Part shown: in pieces, positions 29,804 through 38,924 of the stretch
How positions within the stretch are numbered: the first letter of the stretch is position 1
How the letters are laid out: each line of letters starts with the position of its first letter
Origin: Planctomicrobium piriforme
GTDB taxonomy: Bacteria; Planctomycetota; Planctomycetia; Planctomycetales; Planctomycetaceae
Assembly: GCA_945860955.1 (NCBI GenBank)
Contig: CAMATH010000001.1
Location: forward strand, 1-64,000
Direction: 5' to 3'
Length of the DNA stretch: 64,000 nucleotides
The notes under the pieces: generated by a model
Seen by the model: the letters and a program-made list of their open reading frames with translations, nothing else
What the model was told of the DNA's origin: nothing
Database searches by the model: none
Translations under genes and position numbers: made by a program

Positions 29804-30133
29804 ATGGCTGAGTTTCAGACCGTCGCCCGCGTGGGTGACATTCCTGAGGGGGAGGGACGCGCCTATGAACTGGGTGGCCGAATGGTGGCGGTCTTCCTGG
29901 TCAAGGGAGCGTATTCCGCGATCCTCGACGCATGCCCGCACATGGGGGCGTCTCTCGCCAGCGGGTTCGTCGAAGACGGGGGCGTGTACTGTCCCTGGCA
30001 TGCCTGGCGGTTTTGCGTCCATTCGGGAACGTGGCTCGACAACCCCAAATCATCCTTGCGGCAACCGACGTACAACGTCCGGGTGGTGGACGATCAAATC
30101 CAGGTGGAACTGCCGGCGGAAACGGCAGTTTAG
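29804..30133 (+). CDS. Stand-alone Rieske 2Fe-2S protein
   Basis: This 109-residue Rieske protein has ligands C44/H46 (CPHMGA) and C63/H66 (CPWHAW), the same spacing as the protein at 9600-9908, to which it is a clear paralogue. The ATG at 29804 gives the usual MAEFQTVARVGDIPEG start. It is divergent from the aldolase gene and has no visible oxygenase partner. Confidence 0.92.
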   Translation: MAEFQTVARVGDIPEGEGRAYELGGRMVAVFLVKGAYSAILDACPHMGASLASGFVEDGGVYCPWHAWRFCVHSGTWLDNPKSSLRQPTYNVRVVDDQIQVELPAETAV

Positions 30134-30210
30134 GCAGCCGGGGGAGCTTATACTCCCTGCGGCCCGGCATGAGACGTCTGCTTGAATACCGGCTTTTCGG
30201 CCGCGTCAGG

Positions 30211-32532
30211 TCATTTTTTCGGCTTCAGGTGCTTTTCCAGAAATGGCAACGTCGGCTGCAGGTTGATCTCGTGGCCCCCCTCGACATAGACGATCTCGGT
30301 GCGGTCGGCGATTCCGAGCTGCAGGTATCGGCGCTTGACCCGCGCGTATTCATACGCGACCCATTCGTCGATCGATACGCCGTCGCGGTGGCCGCGCTCC
30401 ACCAAAAATGGGCGCGGGGCAATCAAGCCTGCGATTTCGGCGTAATTGAATGTGTCGGCGATGTCGAATTCGGTGTGATCGTGTTCGTTGGTGAACTGAA
30501 AACTGAACCGGTGTTCGAGACTGGTGTGCTTCCAGACCTGTTCATTGAAGTCGCCCGAACAGATGGACAACGCGTACCCCGGAATCGCCGCCGGCAGGAG
30601 CATCGCCGACTTGCCTCCATACGAAAGGCCGTAAAAGCCGATGCGTTCCGAATCCACAAACGGCAATCCCCCCAACCATCCCAGAAATCGTTCGTGCATT
30701 CGCACCATCGGGGCGAAAAACGTGTAGCCCAACGGCGTCGCCTTGCGCTGCAATTGCCGATATTTCTCTTCGCCCAGGTAGAGATTCTGCGGTGCGAACA
30801 CAACAAACCCGCGCTCGGCGAGTCGGGCACCAAAGCCGTGGTAATACTGTGTGTCCTTCTCCGGATCGCAAACATCCTGCGGCCGCCCCGCCCGGCCATG
30901 TTGCGTCACGACCACCGGCCGCCGTTCGCCTGTGGGAATGTCATTTGGAACCAGCAGAATTCCATACGAAATCACCTCGGACCAGACATCCAGCACCACT
31001 TCGTACCCAGTGAATTTCTGGGTGCGGTAGATTTCACGTGTTCGCGGATTCATCGGCACATCGGGGGCCGGCGCTTCTCCAATGATCTCGCGTCGCAATG
31101 TCGCGCGATACGCCGCCGTGGTCTCGCGCCAGCGATCAAGCGACGACGTGTCGGCCTGCTCCCAATAGGTCACACGACGCACGGGTGAAAGTCGGGCGGT
31201 TCGCTGCGTGAATTCGGTAAGCTGTTCGAACTGTCGCCGCTGCCTCACTGCCGGGTCAAAAAGTCGTGACCCGGTGTTCCGAAGGTCGACCAGGGGAACG
31301 GGGGCGAATTGCAGAGTGAGGTTCGCGCGGGCGGGCTTGGGCAGGAAATTGGCAAGGGCCTCAACGGTCGCCGCCGGTCCGGCGTCGCTCTTGACCCAAT
31401 GGAGGTTTCGCTCGGTCGAACGGGAGGGATCGGTCGCTTCGGTCATTTCGGTTCGACTGGCGATCAATCGGTTCGCCTTTTCCACCTCCCGTGAGACGTC
31501 GTCCACCGCGGGTGTGATCAGTCGGCCGGTCGCGGATTGATTCCCTGGTCGGGGACCACGCGGTTCCTTCAGTTCCGGTGATCGGCACGATTCAACGACG
31601 ATCGACTTCGCGTTGGAGAGCGCAGCCAATTCCGCGGCACCGAAATCGCGCAACAGGCCCCACACGTTGCGTTCAATCGGTTGTTGCCATTGATCCTCCA
31701 TGGGAGCGAACGCGCCCGAAACCAGCAGACGCTCGATCCGCCGGTCGACCGCCGCCGCATAGAGCGCCACCAATCCCCCCTCGCCATAGCCGGCGACCCC
31801 CAGGGGATTTGTCCCACCGCGTGGTTCACGCTGCAGCAGATCGCAGGCGGCCAGGACCTTTTGGACTTCGTATCCCAAAATGTGGCGACCCACGTAATAG
31901 GACTGCCGACAGATCCACTCGCGGTGCGACTGGTTGGTCATCGCCACCCGGGGATTACCCGACCAGTCGTTTCTGCGATCGATTAATACGGGGACGACGA
32001 CCCGGCATCCGGTCTCGGCGAGTCGTCGTGCCCAGGCCCCGCCGGCGGGTGCGTCAGGTGTCAGGCCGGCGATCTCTTCCGGAGTTTGGTCTGCGTCCGG
32101 AATCGCCACGACATTGGCCAGCACATCGCCAGGGGGTTCGAGCAAGAGGCCTTCCCCATCCACCCCATCAAAAACACTCCAACGAATCGCGAACACCGAC
32201 AGTTTGGGAGTCTGGGCGACGAGGGCCGGAATGGACCGCGTGGCGACCAGTTCAAACTCCTGGGGGGCCACACGCTGATCTTTCATTCCCAGAGCGTGTC
32301 GCAGCCGGTCCCGAAGCGCCTTTCGCCCTTCTTTGGATCGCAACCGATCCTGAGGTCGGGCGTCGGCCAGCCTCGCGGTTTCTTTCAGCAGCCAGCGATC
32401 GACCTGATCGACGACCTCGATCGACAGATCGCCGGTCAGGTCGAGAGGTTCCGTCCCTGGCAGCGGATCGGCACCAGCGGTGTGGCAGAAGAGCGTGATC
32501 GGTACCAGGAGCGCGATGGTGGTGAGGCGCAT
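30211..32532 (-). CDS. Secreted two-domain alpha/beta hydrolase
   Basis: This 773-residue protein has a signal peptide (MRLTTIALLVPITLFCHTAGA). It contains two alpha/beta-hydrolase-like regions. In the first the nucleophile motif reads GYGEG (G250 where Ser is expected), so this half seems inactive. In the second, FYGLSYGG carries Ser637 and VERGHRDGV near the end carries a candidate His, so this half may be active as an esterase or acetyl-xylan-esterase-like enzyme. The ATG at 32532 is chosen for the signal peptide; the open frame extends to 32721. Its substrate is not evident, and no sugar-binding module is visible. Confidence 0.85.
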   Translation of the reverse strand: MRLTTIALLVPITLFCHTAGADPLPGTEPLDLTGDLSIEVVDQVDRWLLKETARLADARPQDRLRSKEGRKALRDRLRHALGMKDQRVAPQEFELVATRSIPALVAQTPKLSVFAIRWSVFDGVDGEGLLLEPPGDVLANVVAIPDADQTPEEIAGLTPDAPAGGAWARRLAETGCRVVVPVLIDRRNDWSGNPRVAMTNQSHREWICRQSYYVGRHILGYEVQKVLAACDLLQREPRGGTNPLGVAGYGEGGLVALYAAAVDRRIERLLVSGAFAPMEDQWQQPIERNVWGLLRDFGAAELAALSNAKSIVVESCRSPELKEPRGPRPGNQSATGRLITPAVDDVSREVEKANRLIASRTEMTEATDPSRSTERNLHWVKSDAGPAATVEALANFLPKPARANLTLQFAPVPLVDLRNTGSRLFDPAVRQRRQFEQLTEFTQRTARLSPVRRVTYWEQADTSSLDRWRETTAAYRATLRREIIGEAPAPDVPMNPRTREIYRTQKFTGYEVVLDVWSEVISYGILLVPNDIPTGERRPVVVTQHGRAGRPQDVCDPEKDTQYYHGFGARLAERGFVVFAPQNLYLGEEKYRQLQRKATPLGYTFFAPMVRMHERFLGWLGGLPFVDSERIGFYGLSYGGKSAMLLPAAIPGYALSICSGDFNEQVWKHTSLEHRFSFQFTNEHDHTEFDIADTFNYAEIAGLIAPRPFLVERGHRDGVSIDEWVAYEYARVKRRYLQLGIADRTEIVYVEGGHEINLQPTLPFLEKHLKPKK

Positions 32533-32951
32533 GTCAGCGAGTCGCGTGGAGAGGGTCGAGTTGAAGCGAGAGGTTGAGTGGCTGAGACGTTGGGGGGATG
32601 TCTGGGAAGGGTTGACCTGGTGTTGGGCGGATTTTCTTTGGCTTGGCTGACCCTCACGGTGAACATACCAGAACGGACTGGCCGGATGCAGACACGCTGG
32701 CGATGTAGTCGCAACATCCACCAGAGACTCGACAAACGCACAGAAAACTCAGCCCGGCCTCAGGAATCGACTTTCCCGGGGAATTCGGGAAAAATCGCTC
32801 AAGAACTGCTGTTGTCGGAAATGGGAACTCGTTGTAGCATCCCGCCGCTTTCGAAGCTGTTGGTCCGCTCCCCCGCACCCGACCGATGCGTGTTTCGAGG
32901 CAGCGTCCATCGGGATGATGGTCGCCGACCCAGTACAAGGAGGTTCCCGCG
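32533..32951. other. Divergent intergenic region
   Basis: This 419-bp region between divergent genes has no gene I can support; the open frames inside lack any domain. It ends with a strong ribosome binding site (AAGGAGGT) for the gene at 32952 and contains a 6-bp hairpin TTCCCG...CGGGAA near 32776-32794. Confidence 0.5.
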
Positions 32952-33740
32952 ATGTCCTCAGCCGCCACCGGCTCACTTGGGGCGCTGCTCATGATTGCGC
33001 CCCTCGCCGCGATTCCCGTGTTCGCGATTGTGGGGATGCCCCGCTTCAGTTCGATGGTCGCCGCCCCGGGCGAAGAGGAAGAGGTGCTTGACCTCGGCGC
33101 GAGCGCCGAAGAGGAAACCCCTGCGCCGCGCAAGGCTCGAGGCAAGAATCCCGACGATCTGTTCGCGCCGTTCGAGTCGGAGAAGTCGTCGCGCGGAACG
33201 GGTCGAGGCAATTCGCGAACTCGCGCCCGTCTGGGGGAGCAGCGAACCGCTCCGGACGAAAACGAAGACGCGGACGACGTTCCCTCGGTGTACGGCGACA
33301 AATCTCGTGACGCCCGCAGTCCCCGTCGCAACTCGGGATCGAAAGCGCAGTTTCAACCCGGATTGGTCCATCCCGAGTCAGGCAGCCGACTGGCGGGCGG
33401 CGCGGCCACCGGTGGCAACGACCGACGAACTCCGCGCGACTCTGGCGGCGATGACCGGGCCAGCCCGCGAGACAAACGTTCGGGGGATCTGCCGGTCGGA
33501 AGCGGAGAGGACGCCGCCCGTTGGCTGGCTGCCAAAGAGCGGATCCAGGACCTCGAAATCAGTTGGCATCAACTCAGTCCCGAAGAAGATCGTGACGGTC
33601 GGCTGATGTTTGTGTTCACCTGTTTTGTCACGACCCCTGGCGAACCGTCACACCGCTACGCGGCGAGCGGCCCCACGCCATTGGACGCGGTCGAAGCGAC
33701 GTTGAAACGGGTCGCCGATTTTCGGCAGTCGGCTCCCTAG
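32952..33740 (+). CDS. Membrane-anchored protein with long disordered region, unknown
   Basis: This 262-residue protein has one N-terminal hydrophobic segment (about residues 8-30). A long charged, low-complexity region follows (about 36-185, rich in Arg, Glu, Asp, Gly and Ser). The C-terminal ~70 residues look folded (LEISWHQLSPEE, FVFTCFVTTPG, then ATLKRVADF). The ATG follows a near-perfect AAGGAGGT at about 10 bp, one of the strongest ribosome binding sites in the window. I do not recognise a family. The scpB gene follows 58 bp downstream. Confidence 0.8.
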   Translation: MSSAATGSLGALLMIAPLAAIPVFAIVGMPRFSSMVAAPGEEEEVLDLGASAEEETPAPRKARGKNPDDLFAPFESEKSSRGTGRGNSRTRARLGEQRTAPDENEDADDVPSVYGDKSRDARSPRRNSGSKAQFQPGLVHPESGSRLAGGAATGGNDRRTPRDSGGDDRASPRDKRSGDLPVGSGEDAARWLAAKERIQDLEISWHQLSPEEDRDGRLMFVFTCFVTTPGEPSHRYAASGPTPLDAVEATLKRVADFRQSAP

Positions 33741-33798
33741 CGGAGATTTTGTTGAACGCGATCCGGGTCGGCTGAAATTCTCTTTCGCGAAGTTCCCG

Positions 33799-34515
33799 AT
33801 GTTTTCGTCTCGCACATGGAATGCTCGTGGTGGCAACTGGCCGTCAACTGGCGGAGACGAAGCCGGCTGGAATTGGAGCTGGCGGAACCGACAGGATTCC
33901 GGTACCGCGCCGGCATTGATTCCCGCATCGATCGTTTTAGGGGTGCGCACGGCCAAGATGGCCCGGGTCGAGGCGGTCCTGCTGGTGGCGGGAACGGCCA
34001 TTCCACCCCGCCGGCTCGCACAACTCGCCACACTCGCCGACGCGACGGAAGCCCGCACGATTGTCGGCAAACTGAACGCCGTCTACGAGCAATGGTCAAC
34101 GCCCTTTCGTGTTGAGCGAGTCGCTGCGGGATATCGCCTCTTCACGTTGCCTCAATATGCGCTTTGGCTGGGAAAGCTGCATCATCGCGAGGCCGACCTG
34201 AAATTGACCCCCCCCGCACTGGAAACCCTGACGGTGATCGCCTATCGACAGCCGATCACACGGGCCGATGTGGAAGCGATTCGCGGTGTGCAGTGTTCCG
34301 AGATGATCAAACAGTTGATGGAACGGAACCTGGTGCGGATCGGTGGCACCGACGATTCGCTGGGGCGTCCCTTTCTGTTTGTCACGACTCCCCAGTTCCT
34401 GGAGACATTTGGGCTGCGCGATCTCGACGATCTCCCGCTGGGATTCCGACTGCGAAACCCGGGGAGTGGGGAAGCCATGCCTCAAAACGATTCGGAGGGG
34501 AGTGGAGCCGCGTAG
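33799..34515 (+). CDS. scpB: Segregation and condensation protein ScpB
   Basis: This 238-residue ScpB is the winged-helix partner of ScpA in the SMC condensin complex. The conserved core runs from ARVEAVLLVAG (about residue 55) through AGYRLFTLPQYALW, PPALETLTVIAYRQPITRADVE, and LGRPFLFVTTPQFLE. The first ~53 residues are a Trp/Arg-rich extension of unknown role, and an ATG at 33958 just before ARVEAVL is an alternative start. No scpA or smc is in the window. It probably lies in one unit with the preceding membrane protein. Confidence 0.9.
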   Translation: MFSSRTWNARGGNWPSTGGDEAGWNWSWRNRQDSGTAPALIPASIVLGVRTAKMARVEAVLLVAGTAIPPRRLAQLATLADATEARTIVGKLNAVYEQWSTPFRVERVAAGYRLFTLPQYALWLGKLHHREADLKLTPPALETLTVIAYRQPITRADVEAIRGVQCSEMIKQLMERNLVRIGGTDDSLGRPFLFVTTPQFLETFGLRDLDDLPLGFRLRNPGSGEAMPQNDSEGSGAA

Positions 34516-34558
34516 GGGCTTGGGCTGACGTTCCGTTTGTACCGGTCCAGGATCAATA

Positions 34559-35995
34559 CTATTCCTCTTCCGGAGTCTGGTGCATCAGCGAGCGCCACAC
34601 GTCAATCGCCCAGTCGTGGTCCGATTCCGACAGCATCAACACGGTGGTGATCGCTGCCTGACCGTCGACAGCACAACGTCCCGTGAGCTGCCAATGGGGT
34701 GTTTCTGCATCTTCTTCAAACGTGAGGTTGGCCCCACCGACGATCCGATCGTGTTTGCCGAACGGAATCTCCATTCGTTCGTCTTCCGCAAGGCCATTCA
34801 GGAGTTCGACGGCCGGCACGGTATCGCCATCCTGGGTTTCGAGCGACAGAGAGCTGACCCAAACCTGACGCTCGTCGTCAACGGCGCCCCAATTCCCCTC
34901 TTCGTCGTAGGTCTCTTGAAGCGAGCCGGGGATCACAATCGACCAGCCCCCCGCGATCGACGTTCGCAAATTGCCGCGACGGTAGCCGATGCGTTCGCCT
35001 CCCGGTTTGACCGAGGCGAACTCGCGAATCGTGGCACGCAGCCGCTCGTCGACATCCAGTCCCGCCGCCTCCTCCGACTCTTCCTCTCCCTCCTCTTCGA
35101 GATCGTCTTCCTCGGCCTGCTCGAGCAGAGTCAAAATCTCGTTCCACTCGTGCCACGGATAGGAGAGTGTCGGATCGAGTTCGTAGGCCCGTTCGAGATC
35201 GTTGTGGACAGCGTGCAGCAACTCCACATCATCTTCGTCGAGCGGTTTGCGCCACGAGACAGCATCCCACATTCGGCACAATGCGCGATTGCGGAGCAAC
35301 AAGGCCCCCTGCCCATCCTCCCACCACGGGAAGACGTCGGTTCCCTTCGAGGGATCCGCGATCACAGTCTCCAGCCATTCGGCACTGCGCGGACCAAGAA
35401 TGGTCAGCATCGGGCCATAGTCCAGGAATTGCGGACTGGCCGGCATGTTCAACCCCAGGCCATCGTAGCCCTGTTTCATATAGTCGCGCAGCATGCCGCT
35501 CGCTGACTTCAGCCAGTTGAGCATTTCGTAGTCGACTCGCGCCGAATCACCATAGAAGAAAAACCCGGTGTCGTCGCCAGGATTTCCCTCTTCGTCAAAC
35601 TGCTTCCATTCGACTTCAAACTCGCGCCCCAGTTCTTGCAGCAGGCCGCAAAGCCAACGGTGGTAGCCCGGCCCTAGAATCGTGGTTTTGGTGCTGAGCC
35701 GGAGGGTTCCTCCAGGCCCCGCTTCTACGAACAACGGTTCGGTCGAGGGGAACAACAAGACGTTGCCCACGATCGCGCGACATTCGTCTTCGTCGTCGTC
35801 GCAATTTTCGCCGTCGTGATCGTGGCTGTGATCATGATCATGGTCATGGTCGTGCCCGCAGTTCGGGCCGTGCGCCCCTTCGAAAATATCCGCCGCGTTC
35901 AACGACAACCAGTCGCACAGTTCCTGGCAGAATTCCTCGGCCGCGCAGTCACCCCGACTTTTTGAAACGCCAGTCAGATCGAGCCCAAGTCCCAT
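34559..35995 (-). CDS. Acidic protein with His-Asp repeat, unknown
   Basis: This 478-residue, strongly acidic protein has no signal peptide. Near the N-terminus a His-Asp repeat (alternating H and D, residues 48-61) is flanked by Cys46, Cys65 and Cys72, a plausible metal-binding segment. Acidic runs (residues about 285-305) separate two otherwise folded parts. I recognise no family. The ATG at 35995 is clear. It lies upstream of, and convergent with, scpB. Metal storage, a metallochaperone or a metal-dependent regulator are possible, but none is shown. Confidence 0.8.
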   Translation of the reverse strand: MGLGLDLTGVSKSRGDCAAEEFCQELCDWLSLNAADIFEGAHGPNCGHDHDHDHDHSHDHDGENCDDDEDECRAIVGNVLLFPSTEPLFVEAGPGGTLRLSTKTTILGPGYHRWLCGLLQELGREFEVEWKQFDEEGNPGDDTGFFFYGDSARVDYEMLNWLKSASGMLRDYMKQGYDGLGLNMPASPQFLDYGPMLTILGPRSAEWLETVIADPSKGTDVFPWWEDGQGALLLRNRALCRMWDAVSWRKPLDEDDVELLHAVHNDLERAYELDPTLSYPWHEWNEILTLLEQAEEDDLEEEGEEESEEAAGLDVDERLRATIREFASVKPGGERIGYRRGNLRTSIAGGWSIVIPGSLQETYDEEGNWGAVDDERQVWVSSLSLETQDGDTVPAVELLNGLAEDERMEIPFGKHDRIVGGANLTFEEDAETPHWQLTGRCAVDGQAAITTVLMLSESDHDWAIDVWRSLMHQTPEEE

Positions 35996-36096
35996 GAAAT
36001 CGTCACCTTCAAGACAAGAAACAAGCTGGCCGGATTTCGGCCATGTGGTAAAGAGCAGGAACCGCGACCCGGTTCCGGAGGAGTTTGCAGCAGGGG

Positions 36097-37284
36097 CTAC
36101 TTCGAATCGGACCAGCGTTCGAAAACCAGCGGGTATTCGGCTTTCGGATCATTGACCCGCAGCGCGATCCGTCCGTCGAGAACGTCGGTGAGGAGATCGC
36201 CGCACACCTCGGCACGCCAGCCCTGTGTCAGCCGAGGAGGATCGCCGGTCTGGTCTCCAAACACATGCCAGCGGACCAGATGCCTCAAGTCGGCGGTGGT
36301 GCCAACCAGCCCCAGTGCGATTTCTTCCTGAGCGCACCGATTCGCGAGCGCCATATTGAGCAGTTGGGCGAGAAGCTGCTCGTCGTGGTCCTTGTCGGTC
36401 TTGCGAATCGAAGGCAACTGATCGTCTTTCAGCGACAGTGCCTTTTGAATCGCACCAATCATGGCCGGGGCCAATTTGCGATAGTCCGAACGGTTCATGT
36501 CGCGGGTCGCGAGCAGGTCGGGGACGTCGCTGGGCTGCCGTCGGGCGAGTTCGATGATCAGGTCGTCGCGCAAGACTCTGCGAAAGGGCTTGTCGGTGGC
36601 CGACGCCTCACGCTCGCGCCACAAGTAGACTTCGCGGGCGACCGCCAGCTCCCTGCGGGACAGTGAAACGATCCCCGGGAGCTTGCGCCAGTTTTCGCGA
36701 AACGGCTCCTGTTCAAGGTCGGCGACGTAACGGTCAATTTCAGTTTGCGCCCAGGTCAGCCGACCGCGAGCAGTCAGCGTCTGCGTCTGCCGCTCATACA
36801 CGGCGATCAAATGCTGCACGTCTTCGAGGGCGTAGTCAATCTGCCGGTCGGTCAACGGCCGACGACGCCAGTCGGTGCGGGTCTCTTTGCCGTGAACGGG
36901 AATCTTGAGGACACGCGCCACCAGCGAAGAGTAGCTCAGCGGAAAGCCGCGGCTTTCCATCCCCTCGGCGATTTGCACATCGAACAGGCGTCGGGGGATC
37001 GCATGGGCGTTTTGCAGGCAGAAACGAATTTCTTCGCGTCCGCCATGAACCACAGTCAGAATCTCCCCGCTCGCCATCAATCGCCACCAGGACGACAGAT
37101 CTTCGACCGCGAGCGGATCGACCAGAACCGCCCGGTCTGTCGTCGCGAATTGCAGCAGGCAAAGCTGTGGCCGAAACGTGAATTCCGAAAGGAACTCTGT
37201 ATCAAACGCGACGATGCCGGCCGTGCGAAGGTGTTCGCACAGAGACTCAAACTCGGCTTGGTCTGTGATCAAATGTTGCGGCAT
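36097..37284 (-). CDS. rnd: Ribonuclease D family 3'-5' exonuclease
   Basis: This 395-residue RNase D-type enzyme trims tRNA and other structured RNA 3' ends. The DEDD exonuclease domain shows DTEF (D28, E30) and LFDVQIAEGM, then LSYSSLVARVLKIPVHGKETRTDW and DVQHLIAVY. An HRDC domain follows (LARRQPSDVPDLLATRDM). The ATG at 37284 gives the usual MPQHLITDQAEFESL start; the frame to 37368 is not family-like. It is the gene upstream of the His-Asp repeat protein on the same strand. Confidence 0.92.
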   Translation of the reverse strand: MPQHLITDQAEFESLCEHLRTAGIVAFDTEFLSEFTFRPQLCLLQFATTDRAVLVDPLAVEDLSSWWRLMASGEILTVVHGGREEIRFCLQNAHAIPRRLFDVQIAEGMESRGFPLSYSSLVARVLKIPVHGKETRTDWRRRPLTDRQIDYALEDVQHLIAVYERQTQTLTARGRLTWAQTEIDRYVADLEQEPFRENWRKLPGIVSLSRRELAVAREVYLWREREASATDKPFRRVLRDDLIIELARRQPSDVPDLLATRDMNRSDYRKLAPAMIGAIQKALSLKDDQLPSIRKTDKDHDEQLLAQLLNMALANRCAQEEIALGLVGTTADLRHLVRWHVFGDQTGDPPRLTQGWRAEVCGDLLTDVLDGRIALRVNDPKAEYPLVFERWSDSK

Positions 37285-37453
37285 GGAGTGGATGTTCGTC
37301 GATTCCGGTCTGAACGGCAAGTATCCCGCCCTTCTGAAAGTGCGATGGACCGCCCCGTCGGCCGCCAACCGCCCCCGTCATGGTTGGCGGCCTGACTTGG
37401 GTTTATGATTGGCGCTGTCCAGTTCCAATCAACCAGGAAAGCACAGAAAACCG

Positions 37454-38644
37454 ATGGAAACGCCGGAGTCACCCGAAACACGCGCGGCACGCGGCGGTTG
37501 GTACCGCGAATTCGCCACCCGACCCAGCACGCCAGCGATCTTCCAGACGACGGCGTTCGACGTCGATGGTTTGGAACAGCTTGATGCGATCACGACGGGC
37601 CGCGAAGCGGGGTATATCTACACCCGCGATGGAAATCCGAATCACGAAGCGCTGGCGTCCGACGTCGCCGCCCTGGAAGGGGCCGCCCAGGGGGCGGTCT
37701 TTTCCAGCGGAATGGGAGCGATGACCGCGACGCTCTTGGCGCTGCTGAAATCGGGTGACCACGTCGTCGCCGCCCGAGTTCTGTACGGCCGAACAGCGCA
37801 GATGCTGAATCACCTGCGAGCCTCGTTTGGGATTGAGGTCACCTATGTGGATGGCAACGACCCGACCGCGTTTGGCAGAGTGGTGACGCCGCGGACTCAA
37901 TTGGCGATCGTCGAAACGATTTCCAATCCCTTGATGGAAGTCGCGGACCTTCCTGCGATTTCCGCCGGCCTGGGACAGGTTCCCCTACTGGTCGACAGCA
38001 CGTTCGCGACTCCCTGCCTGGTGAAGCCGATGCAGCATGGTGCGAAATTGGTGTTCCACAGCGGTTCGAAATACCTGAACGGGCATGGCGATGTCATGCT
38101 GGGGGTAATTGTCGGCGATACGGGACTCGTGCGCAAGATTCGCGGAATCGGAGCGTTGTATGGCGTCAACAGCAATCCGTTTGAAAGCTGGCTGGGCTCG
38201 CGCGGGTTGCGGACGCTCCCCTTGCGAATGACCCAGGTCTGCCGGACGGCTGACGCCCTCGCCCGTTTCTTGACCAGGCACCCCAGCGTCCTCAGGGTGT
38301 ACTACCCGGGGTTAGAGTCACACCCCAGCCATGCGACCGCATTAAAAATGATGCCCGCCGGTTTTGGGGGAATGCTGGCCTTTGACCTGCGGGGCGGACA
38401 GCCCGCAGTCGCCCGCCTGTTCCGCGCGCTGGGGGAGACCATCCCCTTCTCCCCAACCCTGGCCGACACCCGGACGACCGTATCTTACCCCGCGGGAACC
38501 TCGCACAAGTTTCTGTCGGCAGAAGAGCGGGCGACCTGTGGAATCACCGATGGACTGGTCCGTTTGTCGATCGGACTGGAGGATGAGCCGACATTGAGGC
38601 GTGAGTTGGGCGCGGCACTCGACTCACTGGGGACTAACGAATGA
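37454..38644 (+). CDS. Trans-sulfuration enzyme family PLP protein (Cys/Met metabolism)
   Basis: This 396-residue PLP enzyme belongs to the cystathionine gamma-synthase/methionine gamma-lyase/O-acetylhomoserine sulfhydrylase family. The lysine binding PLP is K206 in HSGSKYLNGHGD, and YTRDGNPNHEALASDVAALEG near residue 57 is the family N-terminal signature. The ATG at 37454 fits the family start. The member type (synthase, lyase or sulfhydrylase) cannot be decided without a tree. It is convergent with a paralogue at 38925. Confidence 0.92.
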   Translation: METPESPETRAARGGWYREFATRPSTPAIFQTTAFDVDGLEQLDAITTGREAGYIYTRDGNPNHEALASDVAALEGAAQGAVFSSGMGAMTATLLALLKSGDHVVAARVLYGRTAQMLNHLRASFGIEVTYVDGNDPTAFGRVVTPRTQLAIVETISNPLMEVADLPAISAGLGQVPLLVDSTFATPCLVKPMQHGAKLVFHSGSKYLNGHGDVMLGVIVGDTGLVRKIRGIGALYGVNSNPFESWLGSRGLRTLPLRMTQVCRTADALARFLTRHPSVLRVYYPGLESHPSHATALKMMPAGFGGMLAFDLRGGQPAVARLFRALGETIPFSPTLADTRTTVSYPAGTSHKFLSAEERATCGITDGLVRLSIGLEDEPTLRRELGAALDSLGTNE

Positions 38645-38850
38645 GATTCCGCAGGGGGGCAAAACAGACGATTCGCGTCCCCAGACCCCATCCGCTCACG
38701 GCGGATGGGGCCGCCGCCAACACCAGCCGCAATCCGACCTTCGCAAGCCCCATTCCGGCTCGGGTGCAATGTCGCGTTTTCGGCCGCGCGGAGTATGAAT
38801 GTTCTTCGCGAAATCCCCTTGTTGCTGTCGCATCGTTACGGGAGTTTCAA

Positions 38851-38883
38851 CAAAAATGCCCCGGGAATTTCCCGGGGCATTTT
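38851..38883. terminator. Bidirectional intrinsic terminator
   Basis: AAAAATGCCCCGGGA (38851-38865) and TCCCGGGGCATTTTT (38869-38883) form a perfect 15-bp stem with a 3-base loop, with T-runs on both strands. It sits between the convergent PLP genes (37454-38644 and 38925-40070) and should terminate both. Confidence 0.9.
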
Positions 38884-38924
38884 TCATGGAATCGTGGTCT
38901 GAGACCCGAACTGTCTGCGTCGTC

